A stretch of 64,000 nucleotides of DNA. Source: Aequorivita capsosiphonis DSM 23843 (lineage in GTDB: Bacteria > Bacteroidota > Bacteroidia > Flavobacteriales > Flavobacteriaceae). The DNA is taken from contig NZ_AUBG01000002.1 in assembly GCF_000429125.1 (NCBI RefSeq), forward strand, positions 248,001-312,000, given 5' to 3'. The translations under genes and the position numbers were made by a program. The stretch's first letter is position 1; each line of letters begins with the position of its first letter. Below the pieces are notes generated by a model that worked only from the letters and a program-made list of their open reading frames with translations, had not been told where the DNA came from and did no database searches. This document shows, in pieces, positions 52,712 to 62,323 of this stretch.

Positions 52712-54925
52712 ATGAAAAATATTTTATGTTTGCTTGCAGTACTATTTTTATATACTGCAGCGAGCTCACAAAACTCCTTAAACGGAACAATAACTTCAAA
52801 AAATTTAAACCAACCCGTCTCAGCCACAATCTATATTCCACAATTGGAAAAAGGCACAGTAGCTGATTTTGACGGCAATTACCAATTAAACAACATTCCT
52901 GATGGAAATTATAATGTGATATTTTCTTCTCTCGGTTTTGCGACCGTTTCCAAGAAAATAGCTTTCTCGAAGGATAAAAGTATCATCGAAAATATAGAAA
53001 TGGATGAAAGCGCCGTGGAAATGGAAGAAGTGATCGTTTCTACTCCCTTCCATAAATTACAGAGTGAGAATATAATGAAAGTGGAGCGTATTTCTACAAA
53101 AGATCTAAGTTCTTCCGGTGCTGTAACATTAGCAGATGGCATTAAAAATATTGCCGGTGTAGATATTATAAGTACTGGTACAGGAATTGGAAAACCCGTA
53201 ATTCGAGGCTTGAGTTCCAATCGAGTTTTGACGTATACACAAGGCGTTCGCCTGGAAAACCAACAATTCGGAGACGAACACGGTTTGGGCGTAAATGATT
53301 CCGGTATTGAAAGTGTAGAAGTAATAAAAGGCCCTGCATCCTTGCTTTACGGAAGCGATGCTTTGGGAGGTGTACTTTATCTTAATCCTGAGAAATTTGC
53401 AATTTCTGGAGAAACCCACGGTGATTTAAACAGCTCCTATTTTTCAAATACTTTAGGATCTTCAACCAATATCGGTATTAAAACTTCAGGTGAAAAACTG
53501 AAGTTCTTGGCTCGTGGCTCCTACTCTTCCTTTAGTGATTATGATACCGGAGCAGATTATCGAGTAACCAATTCCCGTTTCAATGAAAAAGATCTAAAGA
53601 CGGGATTACAATACTTGGGCTCAAAGTTTAAATCCACACTTCGTTATAATTACAACCGCTCAAACATTGGTATTCCTGAAGAAATTGGTGAACAAACCCG
53701 ATCAAAAGATTTAGAACTTCCTTTTCAGGAAATAGACAATCATATTTTGAGTTTTGACAATACTATTTTCTTAAACAAATCTACATTAGATATAAAATTG
53801 GGCTATTTGTTTAATGATCGGCGCGAGTTTGAAGAGGAAGCAGACACTGCAGCACTACGCATGAAATTGAGCACTTTCAATTATGATGTAAAATACAATC
53901 TTCCGCAATTAGGGAGATTTGAAACCATTATAGGACTCCAGGGAATGTTTCAGAATAATAAAAATACAGGAGAGGAAATACTGATTCCAAATGCCAATAC
54001 TACAGATGTAGGTCTTTTGGCAACTTCTCACTATCATTTGGAAAAGCTGGATTTACAGGCTGGAATTCGTTTTGATGCCAGAAAAATTGAAAGCGATGCA
54101 GCTCGAAATCCATCAGATGAAGATTATATTCCCCAGCTAAATAAAACCTTTACAAGTTTTACGGCTGCTCTAGGGGCGAAAATGGATTTATTTAAAAACC
54201 TTTCTGTACGTGTTAATATGGCTAGTGGATTTAGAGCTCCAAACTTGGCCGAGCTTACTTCTAATGGCATACACGAAGGCACAAATCGATACGAACGTGG
54301 AAATCAAAATTTGACGAACGAACAGAATTTCCAAACAGACATTTCTTTGGAATACAGAAATAAACATATTGAATTTTTCGCCAATGGTTTTTATAATGCT
54401 GTAAACGATTATATTTTTATTTCACCTACCAATGAAGTAATAGCTGAAACTCAAGTTTATGACTACCTTCAAGATAATGCAAAACTCTATGGCGGAGAAT
54501 TTGGGTTTCACTTGCACCCACATCCATTAGATTGGTTGCACCTTGAAAGTAGTTTTGAAACCGTTACCGGGCAATTGAGCAACGATGCGTATCTGCCTTT
54601 AATTCCGGCTAATTCATTACGAAATACTTTTAGAGTAGAATTGGACGATGGTAAAACCAGAAAATCCAGTACGGCTTTTATTACGCTCGAAAATACCTTC
54701 GACCAGAAGAACGTTAGTAATTTTGAAACCAATACTGGTGGATATTCACTTTTGAGTGCCGGAATTGAAAGTAGCTTTAAACTTCAAAAAGCAATGTTCA
54801 CGATCGGTATAAATGGAACGAATCTAACCGATAAAAAATATGTTTCGCATCTATCGCGATTTAAACCAGAAGGGATTTTTAATATTGGCAGAAGTATAAA
54901 TGTAAATCTAAAAGTAGAAATCTAA
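52712..54925 (+). CDS. TonB-dependent outer membrane receptor
   Basis: This 737-residue protein has a signal peptide (MKNILCLLAVLFLYTAASSQ), a CarboxypepD_reg-like beta-sandwich (~22-105), a TonB-box-like EEVIVST (105-111), a plug domain with VIRGLSSNRVL and SVEVIKGPASLLYGSDALGG (~201-220), and a beta-barrel ending in ...INVNLKVEI. The C-terminal part has a HLHPHPLDWLH stretch rich in His. Together with the His/Cys protein upstream, this suggests a metal (zinc- or copper-type) substrate, as for ZnuD-like receptors, but no substrate is proven. Confidence 0.88.
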   Translation: MKNILCLLAVLFLYTAASSQNSLNGTITSKNLNQPVSATIYIPQLEKGTVADFDGNYQLNNIPDGNYNVIFSSLGFATVSKKIAFSKDKSIIENIEMDESAVEMEEVIVSTPFHKLQSENIMKVERISTKDLSSSGAVTLADGIKNIAGVDIISTGTGIGKPVIRGLSSNRVLTYTQGVRLENQQFGDEHGLGVNDSGIESVEVIKGPASLLYGSDALGGVLYLNPEKFAISGETHGDLNSSYFSNTLGSSTNIGIKTSGEKLKFLARGSYSSFSDYDTGADYRVTNSRFNEKDLKTGLQYLGSKFKSTLRYNYNRSNIGIPEEIGEQTRSKDLELPFQEIDNHILSFDNTIFLNKSTLDIKLGYLFNDRREFEEEADTAALRMKLSTFNYDVKYNLPQLGRFETIIGLQGMFQNNKNTGEEILIPNANTTDVGLLATSHYHLEKLDLQAGIRFDARKIESDAARNPSDEDYIPQLNKTFTSFTAALGAKMDLFKNLSVRVNMASGFRAPNLAELTSNGIHEGTNRYERGNQNLTNEQNFQTDISLEYRNKHIEFFANGFYNAVNDYIFISPTNEVIAETQVYDYLQDNAKLYGGEFGFHLHPHPLDWLHLESSFETVTGQLSNDAYLPLIPANSLRNTFRVELDDGKTRKSSTAFITLENTFDQKNVSNFETNTGGYSLLSAGIESSFKLQKAMFTIGINGTNLTDKKYVSHLSRFKPEGIFNIGRSINVNLKVEI

Positions 54926-54928
54926 TGA

Positions 54929-54999
54929 AAAAGCTCCGAAATGGGCAGTCATGGTCGGAAGAAATTCCGACCATGACTGCCGAAATGGGGCTTTTTTTT
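54929..54999. terminator. Very strong bidirectional terminator after the TonB receptor gene
   Basis: A perfect 17-bp stem, GGCAGTCATGGTCGGAA with TTCCGACCATGACTGCC, has a GAAA tetraloop. An outer stem AAAAGCTCC/GGGGCTTTT and a T-run complete it. It overlaps the stop codon of the convergent gene. Confidence 0.9.
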
Positions 55000-55300
55000 A
55001 TTCGTTTGATCTAATTTTAATAGTTCGACGTGTGGGTTGTTTTTTCCAAACAAATGTATAAAGCCACATTAAGGTAAATGTTGGAATTATATCTGTAAAT
55101 GGCAGGATTTCTTCCAAAAACACTATTACAGAAGCAACTTTACCCTCTGTTCCTTTATACATATCACTCATCTTTTTTGCTGCATAAGGTGCCCAAATTA
55201 TATCTAAAAATGGCCCTACAATTGGAATAGCCATGCTTGACATCCCAATAAGGTCAAACAGGATTCCCTGACGCAATAAAGTATATTTTTCGTTTTCCAT
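54998..55300 (-). CDS. Small membrane protein of unknown function
   Basis: This 100-residue protein starts MENEKYTLLRQGILFDLIGM. Two or three hydrophobic segments (MSSMAIPIVGPFLDIIWAPY and ILPFTDIIPTFTLMWLYTFVW) indicate a membrane protein. The C-terminus is basic. The ATG at 55300 is preferred over one at 55333, as the longer start adds only unconserved AT-rich codons. No family is recognised. Confidence 0.65.
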   Translation of the reverse strand: MENEKYTLLRQGILFDLIGMSSMAIPIVGPFLDIIWAPYAAKKMSDMYKGTEGKVASVIVFLEEILPFTDIIPTFTLMWLYTFVWKKQPTRRTIKIRSNE

Positions 55301-55384
55301 TTTGATTTTTAAATATAGTAACTCAAAAAACATTCCAAGAAATGTTTTACTGCCATTAAGCGATATAAAGATAGGAATAAATAA

Positions 55385-55984
55385 TTACGAAAGATCGCTA
55401 CTAATCAATTTAAGAAATTCATTTCTAGTTTGAATGGACTCAAACTGTCCACGAAAACCTGAAGTAGTAGTTACACTGTTTTGTTTTTGAATTCCACGCA
55501 TCATCATACACATATGTGAGGCCTCAATAACCACCGCAACTCCCTTTGGTTTTAAGGTGTTATTGATACATTCTAAAATGTCATGGGTTAAACGCTCCTG
55601 GACCTGCAGTCTACGTGCGAAAACATCTACAATTCTAGGAATTTTACTCAAACCCACAATTTGGCCATCTGGAATATAGGCCACGTGTGCCTTTCCGAAA
55701 AAGGGAAGAATATGATGTTCACACAAAGAATAAAGTTCAATATCTTTTATAACTACCATATCGCGATAAGACTCCGCAAACATGGCGCTCTTTAATATGG
55801 CTTCAGGATCTTGACAGTGGCCTGATGTTAAAAATTGAATAGCTTTAGCTGCTCTCTCTGGAGTTTTTACAATGCCTTCTCGCGCAACATCCTCTCCTAT
55901 GCCTTTTAAAATTTGAGTATAATTTTCAGTTAAATTGTCGGTTACTGGTTTATCGTATTCTTCGAAATATTTATATGAAGACAT
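55385..55984 (-). CDS. folE: GTP cyclohydrolase I
   Basis: This 199-residue enzyme catalyses the first step of folate/tetrahydrobiopterin synthesis. Zinc-binding residues are in the CEHHILPF block and HMCMMMRGI, with the substrate motifs [23 protein letters not shown] and [10 protein letters not shown]. The length is typical of bacterial FolE. The pterin link fits with the PCD enzyme at 1471. It is transcribed alone from a promoter just upstream. Confidence 0.95.
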   Translation of the reverse strand: MSSYKYFEEYDKPVTDNLTENYTQILKGIGEDVAREGIVKTPERAAKAIQFLTSGHCQDPEAILKSAMFAESYRDMVVIKDIELYSLCEHHILPFFGKAHVAYIPDGQIVGLSKIPRIVDVFARRLQVQERLTHDILECINNTLKPKGVAVVIEASHMCMMMRGIQKQNSVTTTSGFRGQFESIQTRNEFLKLISSDLS

Positions 55985-56010
55985 GAGCTTTTTGTTTAAG
56001 AATTCGGTGT

Positions 56011-56040
56011 CAAAAATAAACCGTTAATTTGAGAAAACAA
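56011..56040 (-). promoter_or_regulatory. Promoter of folE
   Basis: On the minus strand TTG (56040-56038) and TATTTTTG (56018-56011) are 19 bp apart. The transcript would have only a ~20-nt leader. Confidence 0.55.
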
Positions 56041-56105
56041 CAATATATATAATTGGATTGTATTATAGTTCTATAAATAGTACTTTCACAATCTAATTTT
56101 TTGCT

Positions 56106-56765
56106 ATGATTGAAGCCCAAAATATTCATAAATACTATGATAATTTACACGTTTTAAAAGGTGTTGACCTTCATATAAAAAAAAGTGAGATTGTTTCCAT
56201 TGTCGGTGCTTCAGGAGCTGGAAAAACTACATTGTTGCAGATCTTGGGAACATTAGACTCTTTTCAGGACAACAAAACAAAATTAAAAATTAACGATGTT
56301 GATATCGGTTCACTTTCTGGAAGAATGTTAGCCAAATTCAGAAATGAGAATCTCGGATTTATATTTCAATTCCATCAACTTTTACCCGAATTTACTGCGC
56401 TTGAAAACGTCTGTATTCCAGCATTTATAAAAAACACCCCAAAAGTCGATGCCATTAAAAGGGCTAAGGAATTACTTTCTTTTTTGGGACTTTCACATAG
56501 AGAGGAACATAAACCAGGCGAACTTTCTGGTGGTGAACAACAAAGGGTAGCAGTAGCTCGTGCACTTGTTAATAACCCGGCAATAATACTTGCCGATGAA
56601 CCCAGTGGAAATTTAGATACGGAAAGTGCAGAAAACCTGCACAATCTTTTCTTTAAACTACGGGACGAATTTGGACAAACATTTGTCATTGTAACTCACA
56701 ATGAAGAGCTTGCAAATATGGCAGATAGAAAGTTGGTGATGCAGGACGGGCTTATCGTAAGCTAA
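56106..56765 (+). CDS. LolD-like ABC transporter ATP-binding protein
   Basis: This 219-residue ATPase has Walker [10 protein letters not shown], signature [15 protein letters not shown] and Walker [10 protein letters not shown]. The ~220-residue size and the [34 protein letters not shown] block are typical of LolD/MacB-type ATPases, which release lipoproteins or act on other envelope substrates with a membrane partner. No LolC/E permease is next to it, so the system is not complete here. Confidence 0.85.
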   Translation: MIEAQNIHKYYDNLHVLKGVDLHIKKSEIVSIVGASGAGKTTLLQILGTLDSFQDNKTKLKINDVDIGSLSGRMLAKFRNENLGFIFQFHQLLPEFTALENVCIPAFIKNTPKVDAIKRAKELLSFLGLSHREEHKPGELSGGEQQRVAVARALVNNPAIILADEPSGNLDTESAENLHNLFFKLRDEFGQTFVIVTHNEELANMADRKLVMQDGLIVS

Positions 56766-56879
56766 AGTTCCAAGTATCCAGTACCAAATTTCAAATTCCA
56801 AATATTAAGTTCAAAAAAATATCGAATTGCAATTAAGGTACAAATATTCGGTTACTGAGCTAGAAAGAAGCACACAGTT

Positions 56880-57644
56880 ATGACCAAAAGTGAACTCAAA
56901 GAATTCCTAGACGCAAAAGTTATACTCTACAATAATCCAAAGTTTATTGAGAGCGATCCAATTCAAATCCCACATCTTTTCACCTTAAAAGAAGATATTG
57001 AAATAGCCGGGTTTTTGGTTGCGACCATTGCTTGGGGAAACCGGAAAAGTATAATTAACAATGCAAAGCAATTGGTAGATTTGATGGGGAATTCACCTTA
57101 TGACTTTGTGATGAATTTTTCAGATAAGGAAGCAGATTCTCTTTCCAGTTTTGTTCATCGCACTTTCAATAGTGAAGATTTATTTTACTTTTTTAAATCA
57201 CTTCAGAATATTTATACAAATCACGGTGGCTTGGAAAGTGTTTTCACCAAATATATAGACGATAATTCCTTGCAACCTTCCATTCATCATTTTAAAAAAA
57301 TATTTTTTGAACTTGAACATCTGCCTAGAACAGAAAAACATGTTAGTGATCCATTAAAAAATTCCGCAGCCAAAAGAATAAACATGTTTCTACGTTGGAT
57401 GGTTCGCAACGATACTGCAGGTGTAGACTTTGGAATTTGGAAAAGTATTTCCCCTTCCCTACTTTCATGCCCATTAGATGTTCACAGCGGAAATGTTGCT
57501 CGAAAACTCCAATTATTGAGTAGAAAACAAAATGACGCCAAGGCTGTAACCGAACTGGACACTGCACTACGAAAATTGGATGTAAAAGATCCAGCAAAAT
57601 ATGATTTTGCCCTATTTGGCTTGGGTGTTTTTGAACGCTTTTAG
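56880..57644 (+). CDS. TIGR02757 family protein
   Basis: This 254-residue protein is of a Bacteroidetes-centred family of unknown function (TIGR02757). It has EIAGFLVATIAWGNRKSIINNAKQL and INMFLRWMVRNDTAGVDFGIWKSI near the C-terminal half, where a helix-hairpin-like region suggests DNA or RNA binding. No active site is known. It is on the same strand as the LolD-like gene, 114 bp downstream. Confidence 0.8.
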   Translation: MTKSELKEFLDAKVILYNNPKFIESDPIQIPHLFTLKEDIEIAGFLVATIAWGNRKSIINNAKQLVDLMGNSPYDFVMNFSDKEADSLSSFVHRTFNSEDLFYFFKSLQNIYTNHGGLESVFTKYIDDNSLQPSIHHFKKIFFELEHLPRTEKHVSDPLKNSAAKRINMFLRWMVRNDTAGVDFGIWKSISPSLLSCPLDVHSGNVARKLQLLSRKQNDAKAVTELDTALRKLDVKDPAKYDFALFGLGVFERF

Positions 57645-57770
57645 TTCAAATATTAACTCGTATCGCACAAATGATCTCTGTTTAACAAATCTTTATAAAA
57701 TGTCGTACATTTACCTCTTATCTGAGGCTTCATTTTGAGGAACTCTAAAGAAAAAATTAGATAAAAGACT

Positions 57771-58973
57771 GTGATAACACCAAACCTCCCCATAGATGAG
57801 AAACAGCGACTAGAAGCCGTTCGCTCATATCAATTATTAGACACCCTCCCTGAAAAAGATTTTGATAATATTACAGCACTTACAGCAAGCATCTGTGATG
57901 TGCCTATTTCTTTGGTGACGCTGATGGATGCTGATCGTAATTTTTTGAAATCATATTACGGTCTTAATTTTAATGAATCGCCACGAGATACTTCCTTTTG
58001 TGGTCACGCAATTTTAGATGAAAGCAACTTATTTATTGTGGAAGACGCCAGAAAAGATTCACGTTTTGAAAACAACCCGCTTGTTAAAGACATGGAGGCT
58101 ATTTTTTATGCTGGCGTACGTTTAGTGAATTCTGATGGTTATCCGTTGGGCACGCTCTGTGTTTTCGACACTAAACCACGCACACTTACAAAATCTCAAA
58201 AAAACGCACTTATTTCATTGGCATATCAAGTTGTAAATTTATTCGAGGCCAGAAAGCGAAATCAAACCCTAATGGAGGTTCAAAGGGAGCTCAAAGAAAA
58301 AAACGAAGAACTAAAAAACTTTGCTGGACTCGTTTCGCACGATATGAAGATGCCGTTGGCTAATATGATAATTACTTCTGATATGCTCCGCACCAAATAC
58401 GGATCGCTTTTAGACGATCAAGGAAGGGACTATTTAGATTACATAAAGCAATCTTCATTTACACTAAGTGAATACATTACAGGGCTTTTGGAGCATTACG
58501 AAAGTGATAGAACAGCCTCTTTATCTGAAGAAGTTTTTGATAGCAATGATCTTTTGGAGGAAATAATCGAGTTGATGAATATTAATATTGACTGCGAGAT
58601 AAACCTGCCCGAGGAAAATATAGAAATGCAAGCGAACAAACCTGCTTTAGAGCAAATAATCCTTAATCTAGTTGGAAATAGCTTAAAATATAACGAAAAA
58701 GAAAAGATAAAAATTGACCTCGACTGTGAGGAGAAAAATGGTTTTTATCAATTTAAAATCACTGACAACGGTATGGGAATTTCTAAGGAGAAGTTACCTC
58801 ATATTTTTGAACTTTTCGAAACCTCTGGCACTTTAGACCGAAACGGAAAAAAAGGAAACGGTATCGGTTTATCAACCGTTAAAAAATTAGTTACGAAGCT
58901 AAATGGGACTATTTCTGTTTTTTCTGAGCTTGGAAAAGGAACAAGTTTCGAGTTTAGCATCAAGAAGAATTAA
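57771..58973 (+). CDS. Cytosolic GAF-domain sensor histidine kinase (first of a pair)
   Basis: This 400-residue protein starts at GTG. A GAF domain (~20-160) contains the family motifs VPISLVTLMDADRNFLKS and SFCGHAIL. A short helical linker leads to HisKA with His190 in LVSHDMKMPLANM and a HATPase_c domain with GNSLKYNEKEKI, DNGMGIS and GNGIGLSTVKKL. There is no membrane segment, so it senses a cytosolic signal. It lies directly before a close paralogue of the same architecture. No response regulator is encoded nearby. Confidence 0.88.
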   Translation: MITPNLPIDEKQRLEAVRSYQLLDTLPEKDFDNITALTASICDVPISLVTLMDADRNFLKSYYGLNFNESPRDTSFCGHAILDESNLFIVEDARKDSRFENNPLVKDMEAIFYAGVRLVNSDGYPLGTLCVFDTKPRTLTKSQKNALISLAYQVVNLFEARKRNQTLMEVQRELKEKNEELKNFAGLVSHDMKMPLANMIITSDMLRTKYGSLLDDQGRDYLDYIKQSSFTLSEYITGLLEHYESDRTASLSEEVFDSNDLLEEIIELMNINIDCEINLPEENIEMQANKPALEQIILNLVGNSLKYNEKEKIKIDLDCEEKNGFYQFKITDNGMGISKEKLPHIFELFETSGTLDRNGKKGNGIGLSTVKKLVTKLNGTISVFSELGKGTSFEFSIKKN

Positions 58974-59061
58974 GCTTTTGTTTTTATTCTGTTAAACCAC
59001 TTTTTAAGGCACTAGTTTCCTTATATATTTACTTTCAATAAAAATGCACTTCAACTAATAT

Positions 59062-60258
59062 ATGATTTCCCCTCAACTCCCTGAAAATGAAAAAGAACGG
59101 CTTGCGGCACTAAAGGAATATTTTATACTTGACACATCTTCTGAAATTGATTTTGATAATATTACCAATCTAATTGCAAAAATCTGTGAAGTACCCATTT
59201 CATTAATAGCACTTCTGGACGATGATCGAATTTTTTTTAAATCGCATTCTGGATTAGATTTCAACCAATCGCCACGTGATATTTCTTTTTGTGGTCATGC
59301 CATTTTAGGTGATAGTGAAATTTTTATTGTTGAAGACGCCTCCAAAGACTCGAGATTTAAAGAGAATCCATTAGTGAAAGACTCAAAGGCAATCTTTTAT
59401 GCGGGAGTACCTCTTCAAAATCCCCAAGGATTTAAACTCGGAACGCTTTGTATTTTTGATCATAAAGCGAGAGAACTAACCGAACTTCAAAAAGCCGCAT
59501 TAATCGCTTTGGCAGCCCAAACAGTAAATTTATTAGAGCTAAGGAAAAAAAACGATCTTTTAATGAAGTATCAAGCTGAGCTACAACGAAAGAACGATGC
59601 ACTCTCCAAGTTCGCTCACGTAGTATCTCACGACCTTAAATCTCCATTGGCCAATATCACTTCCCTCACAAGATTACTACGTGAAGAAAACATAGCGAAG
59701 TTGTCAGATGACTCAGAAATGTATCTGGATTATATTGAAGAATCCTCCTCTACTTTACGCAGTTATATTGATGGTATTCTAAATTTTTATAAATCAGATG
59801 AATTATTAGAGTATCAAAAAATGGATATTACCTTAAAACATTTTTTTAGAGAAATTGGAGAAATTTTGGTTACTGATGATATTGTTTTTGATTATCCACA
59901 AAAAGGCGAGCTATACAATATCAATAAGCTCGCACTCTGCCAGATTTTTCTTAACCTAATTGACAACGGCCTAAAATACAATCACAATAAACAACGAAAA
60001 GTTTCAGTGGTTTACACCGAAGAAACCGATACCTATAAATTTTCTGTCTCAGACAATGGAATGGGAATTGATCTTGGCGTACAGGATGAAATATTCAATC
60101 TTTTTAAAACGACTGGAATAAAAGACCGCAACGGAAATGAAGGGACCGGAATTGGTTTAGCTACTGTAAAACACCTAGTCTCGAAGCTTGGGGGAAGCAT
60201 TTCTTTGGAGTCTGAACTGGGAAAAGGAAGTATCTTTACCTTTAGCATTAAGAAATAG
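59062..60258 (+). CDS. Cytosolic GAF-domain sensor histidine kinase (second of a pair)
   Basis: This 398-residue paralogue of the preceding protein has the same order: GAF domain (~20-160, VPISLIALLDDDRIFFKS, SFCGHAIL), HisKA with His190 in VVSHDLKSPLANI, and HATPase_c (DNGLKYNHNKQRKV, DNGMGID, GTGIGLATVKHL). The ATG start is preceded by ~90 bp of unremarkable DNA. The tandem pair suggests a recent duplication with separate signal or partner specificity. The cognate regulators are not in the window. Confidence 0.88.
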   Translation: MISPQLPENEKERLAALKEYFILDTSSEIDFDNITNLIAKICEVPISLIALLDDDRIFFKSHSGLDFNQSPRDISFCGHAILGDSEIFIVEDASKDSRFKENPLVKDSKAIFYAGVPLQNPQGFKLGTLCIFDHKARELTELQKAALIALAAQTVNLLELRKKNDLLMKYQAELQRKNDALSKFAHVVSHDLKSPLANITSLTRLLREENIAKLSDDSEMYLDYIEESSSTLRSYIDGILNFYKSDELLEYQKMDITLKHFFREIGEILVTDDIVFDYPQKGELYNINKLALCQIFLNLIDNGLKYNHNKQRKVSVVYTEETDTYKFSVSDNGMGIDLGVQDEIFNLFKTTGIKDRNGNEGTGIGLATVKHLVSKLGGSISLESELGKGSIFTFSIKK

Positions 60259-60303
60259 GTAATATTACATTCCATTTTCTATCTTTGGACAATATTTATA
60301 GGA

Positions 60304-62256
60304 ATGCAGTTTAAACACCCAGAAATTCTTTACGCCCTTTTCCTGCTACTTATCCCGATATTTATTCATTTATTTCAACTTAGGCGTTTTCAAAAAATAG
60401 ATTTTACGAATGTCGCTTTCCTGAAAAAAGTGACTATCCAAACTCGGAAAAGTTCGCAGCTCAAAAAATGGCTGACGCTTCTAATGCGCCTAGCTGCATT
60501 AGCTTGCATCATCATTGCATTTGCCCAACCTTTTACCGCTTCAAAAACAGCTTTAAACCAAGAAAAAGAAACGGTTGTTTATATAGACAATTCCTTTAGT
60601 ATGCAGCTTAAAGGAAACAATGGCCCTCTTTTGGAGCGCGCTTTACAGGACTTATATAATAAAACGAGTAGTGCTGGAAAACTAAGTTGGTTTTCAAATA
60701 ATTCAGAAAGAAAAAATAGTTCTCCACAAGATTTTAAAAATGAAGTGCTTTCAATTGATTATTCGCAAAACCAGTTAAATCCAAACCAAGTCCTTCTTAA
60801 GGCGAACCAGCTTTTCTCCAATGAAAAGGGAATTCAGAAACGCTTGATTTTTATTTCAGATTTTCAGCAAAAAGAAGTCTTTCCAGAACTTCCAGAGAAT
60901 TTGATCGTGGACGCCGTGCAACTGAAAGCTGTAAAACGCGCTAATATAGCGCTGGACAGCGTGTTTGTTGCATCCAAAAATACTTCTACTACACAATTAA
61001 AAGTGAAGGCGTCAAAGCAAGATGACGATATTAATGAAGCGACCATTTCATTATTCAACAATGAAAAACTGGTAGCCAAAACGGCTTTGGATTTTTCACA
61101 GAACAACCATGGGATTGCAACCTTCGACATAGAAAATGCAACAGATTTTTTAGGGAAATTACAAGTGAACGATCCCAACCTTCCGTTTGATAACACATTA
61201 TACTTCAGCATTAATAAGCCTGGAAAAATAAAGGTTCTCGCTATCAACGAAGCAGACGGTACGTTTTTGCAGCGTCTTTTTGAAAAGGAAGAATTTCAGT
61301 TTACACAACAGACTTTTCAAACGCTGAACTACAATGAAATTTCCGAACAAAATTTCATTATCCTTAACGAGTTGGAGGAAATTCCTGCGTCTTTAAACAC
61401 AGCTTTAAAGGCCTTTAGCGACGAAGGTGGAAGTATACTTGTTATTCCTTCTTCTGAAGCAAATTTGGACAGCTACAACAACTTTCTACAAACATCAGCA
61501 TTGGGAACGCTTTCCAAGGAAGTGACGCGAGATAAAAAGATTACAAAAATTGCTTTTTCACATCCTTTGTTTAAAGATGTTTTTGAAAAAGAAGTAGTGA
61601 ATTTTCAATATCCAAAAGTAAACTCGTTTTACGATCTTTCTACAAATGCCACTCCTGCCCTGATTTTTGAAGACAACAAAGCCTTCTTACTTCAAAAGAA
61701 TAAAACATTCTTCTTTACAGCTGCAATAAATAAAGAGAATTCCAATTTCCAAAGCTCGCCGTTAGTAGTGCCAAGCATTTATAATATGGCATTGCAAAGT
61801 TTACCGCTACCACGTCTTTACTATACAATAGGTGAGCAAAATGCTATCGCTATTCCGGTGAAATTAGCATCAGATGAAATTTTGACCATAAGAGATTCCA
61901 CTTCGCAGTTTATTCCACAACAACAGACCAAGGCAAACTATGTTTTAATGACTACTGTTGATGATCCTTCAAAAGATGGTAATTATCAAATAGTTAAAGA
62001 AAACGAGTTTCTGAAAAACATAAGTTATAATTATTCTAGAAAAGAAAGTGAATTACAATATGTAAATGCTGAAAACTGGAAAGGTGCCAACGTTTACAAA
62101 AGTATCGATGACCTTTTTGATTCTATAACGGAAGCCAATTCTATAAACAGTTTTTGGAAATGGTTTGCTATTTTTGCATTTGTGTTTTTAATATGCGAAA
62201 TGCTTATTCTAAAATTTTTCAATAACGCTTCGGCGCCACTCAGCGACCAAAAATGA
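60304..62256 (+). CDS. BatA-domain membrane protein
   Basis: This 650-residue protein has the N-terminal BatA signature (FKHPEILYALFLLLIPIFIHLFQLRRF) with two membrane helices (residues ~7-22 and 58-77), a large periplasmic-type region and a last C-terminal helix (FWKWFAIFAFVFLICEMLIL). A VWA-like part is suggested by YIDNSFSMQL (near 97-106), although the MIDAS motif DxSxS is not exact. BatA proteins of Bacteroides act in stress tolerance with MoxR ATPases, none of which is seen here. Confidence 0.8.
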   Translation: MQFKHPEILYALFLLLIPIFIHLFQLRRFQKIDFTNVAFLKKVTIQTRKSSQLKKWLTLLMRLAALACIIIAFAQPFTASKTALNQEKETVVYIDNSFSMQLKGNNGPLLERALQDLYNKTSSAGKLSWFSNNSERKNSSPQDFKNEVLSIDYSQNQLNPNQVLLKANQLFSNEKGIQKRLIFISDFQQKEVFPELPENLIVDAVQLKAVKRANIALDSVFVASKNTSTTQLKVKASKQDDDINEATISLFNNEKLVAKTALDFSQNNHGIATFDIENATDFLGKLQVNDPNLPFDNTLYFSINKPGKIKVLAINEADGTFLQRLFEKEEFQFTQQTFQTLNYNEISEQNFIILNELEEIPASLNTALKAFSDEGGSILVIPSSEANLDSYNNFLQTSALGTLSKEVTRDKKITKIAFSHPLFKDVFEKEVVNFQYPKVNSFYDLSTNATPALIFEDNKAFLLQKNKTFFFTAAINKENSNFQSSPLVVPSIYNMALQSLPLPRLYYTIGEQNAIAIPVKLASDEILTIRDSTSQFIPQQQTKANYVLMTTVDDPSKDGNYQIVKENEFLKNISYNYSRKESELQYVNAENWKGANVYKSIDDLFDSITEANSINSFWKWFAIFAFVFLICEMLILKFFNNASAPLSDQK

Positions 62257-62323
62257 ATGCGAAAATCCAAATGAACCTAAAATATTCGGTTACTGAGCGA
62301 AACCGAAGTATGAACTTTAAAAT

